Shown here: positions 30,392 to 30,556 of the stretch, piece by piece
Position numbering within the stretch: position 1 is the first letter of the stretch
How the letters are laid out: the number at the start of each line of letters is the position of its first letter
Origin: CAYUWG01 sp964448285
GTDB taxonomy: Bacteria; Bacteroidota; Ignavibacteria; SZUA-365
NCBI GenBank assembly: GCA_964448285.1
Contig: CAYUWG010000048.1
Span: forward strand, 1-30,556
DNA length: 30,556 nt
Reading direction: 5' to 3'
The notes under the pieces: model-generated
Seen by the model: the letters and a program-made list of their open reading frames with translations, nothing else
Told to the model about the DNA's origin: nothing
The model's database searches: none
Program-made: the position numbers and the translations under genes

Positions 30392-30556
30392 TCACGTTCT
30401 GACGAACGGTTGCAATTCCACATCCATACCACGAACACCGGTGAAGTGCATTGAAGGAGTGACTTCCCATCTGGCTTCTTTGATTTTTCTGCGAAATAGC
30501 CGACGTTTGCCTTCGATGATGCACCTGAGAACGATAGCGATGATCGACTCCGAGGT
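30392..30556 (-). CDS. Partial open frame at the right edge, doubtful
   Basis: The last 54 codons of a frame entering from outside the window end at TGA 30392-30394. They read SESIIAIVLRCIIEGKRRL and then KEARWEVTPSMHFTGV ... DVELQPFVRT. The frame is stop-free and its composition is plausible for coding. I recognise no family with confidence. The remaining gene-free stretch 30345-30391 shows nothing else. Confidence 0.4.
   Translation of the reverse strand, partial: TSESIIAIVLRCIIEGKRRLFRRKIKEARWEVTPSMHFTGVRGMDVELQPFVRT

Noticed and set aside
1..30556. tRNA or rRNA genes
   Set aside because: No cloverleaf with the TTCGANNC-type arm in a plausible context and no rRNA-like conserved sequence was seen in the gaps; a tRNAscan run would settle it.

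Overview
The window looks like a chromosomal segment of a member of the Bacteroidota/Chlorobiota lineage (Ignavibacteria/Kapabacteria-like is my best guess). The basis is a type IX secretion (por) C-terminal sorting domain on a kelch protein, several exported beta-barrel-like proteins and lipoproteins, an exported TolB-propeller/amidohydrolase fusion, and a mixed GC composition. No rRNA or tRNA gene was seen, so the taxonomic placement is inference.

Layout. 1-3.6 kb: a MNT-type nucleotidyltransferase cut by the left edge, an NAD(P)-binding NmrA/SDR-like protein, a DUF4386 membrane protein and a kelch/T9SS secreted protein, all on the minus strand. 3.6-11.75 kb: an accessory island. It carries two related remnants of a tyrosine recombinase gene with a shared upstream sequence (3627-3872 and 9919-10478), a MITE-like palindrome with a 4-bp target duplication, a DHFR-fold reductase, a double-DUF1801 protein, an orphaned Phd-like antitoxin with a truncated RelE/YoeB-like toxin, an AT-rich exported protein, a bicistron with an ADP-ribosyltransferase-like (DUF3990-like) protein, a three-part IF2N/Doc/HicA-like protein, and a solitary DNA adenine methyltransferase bracketed by hairpin repeats. 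Two long imperfect palindromes (6990-7190, 8392-8529) share sequence and have integron attC-like architecture. The simplest reading is a decayed integron-like cassette region with no intact integrase left in this window.

11.75-21.7 kb: mostly cell-envelope genes. A glycosidase (GHL10/DUF187) follows a membrane glycosyltransferase with TPRs in a tight operon. Then come an exported lipoprotein, a two-gene exported Cys-rich/unknown pair, an exported unknown protein, a LVIVD-repeat protein, and a second lipoprotein coupled to a beta-barrel protein. 21.9-30.5 kb: the TolB/amidohydrolase exopeptidase-like protein, a PspA-YbjN envelope-stress pair, a small unknown gene coupled to a zinc-ribbon gene, a STAS anti-sigma antagonist with a good bidirectional terminator, RecG helicase with a heptanucleotide-repeat insert inside its coding sequence, and a small barrel-like exported protein. 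A partial reading frame lies at the right edge.

How it works together: the backbone genes are mainly envelope and maintenance functions. The most unusual content is the island at 3.6-11.75 kb, rich in toxin/antitoxin-type genes, recombinase relics and structured repeats. Function calls come from reading motifs by eye; no database search was run.
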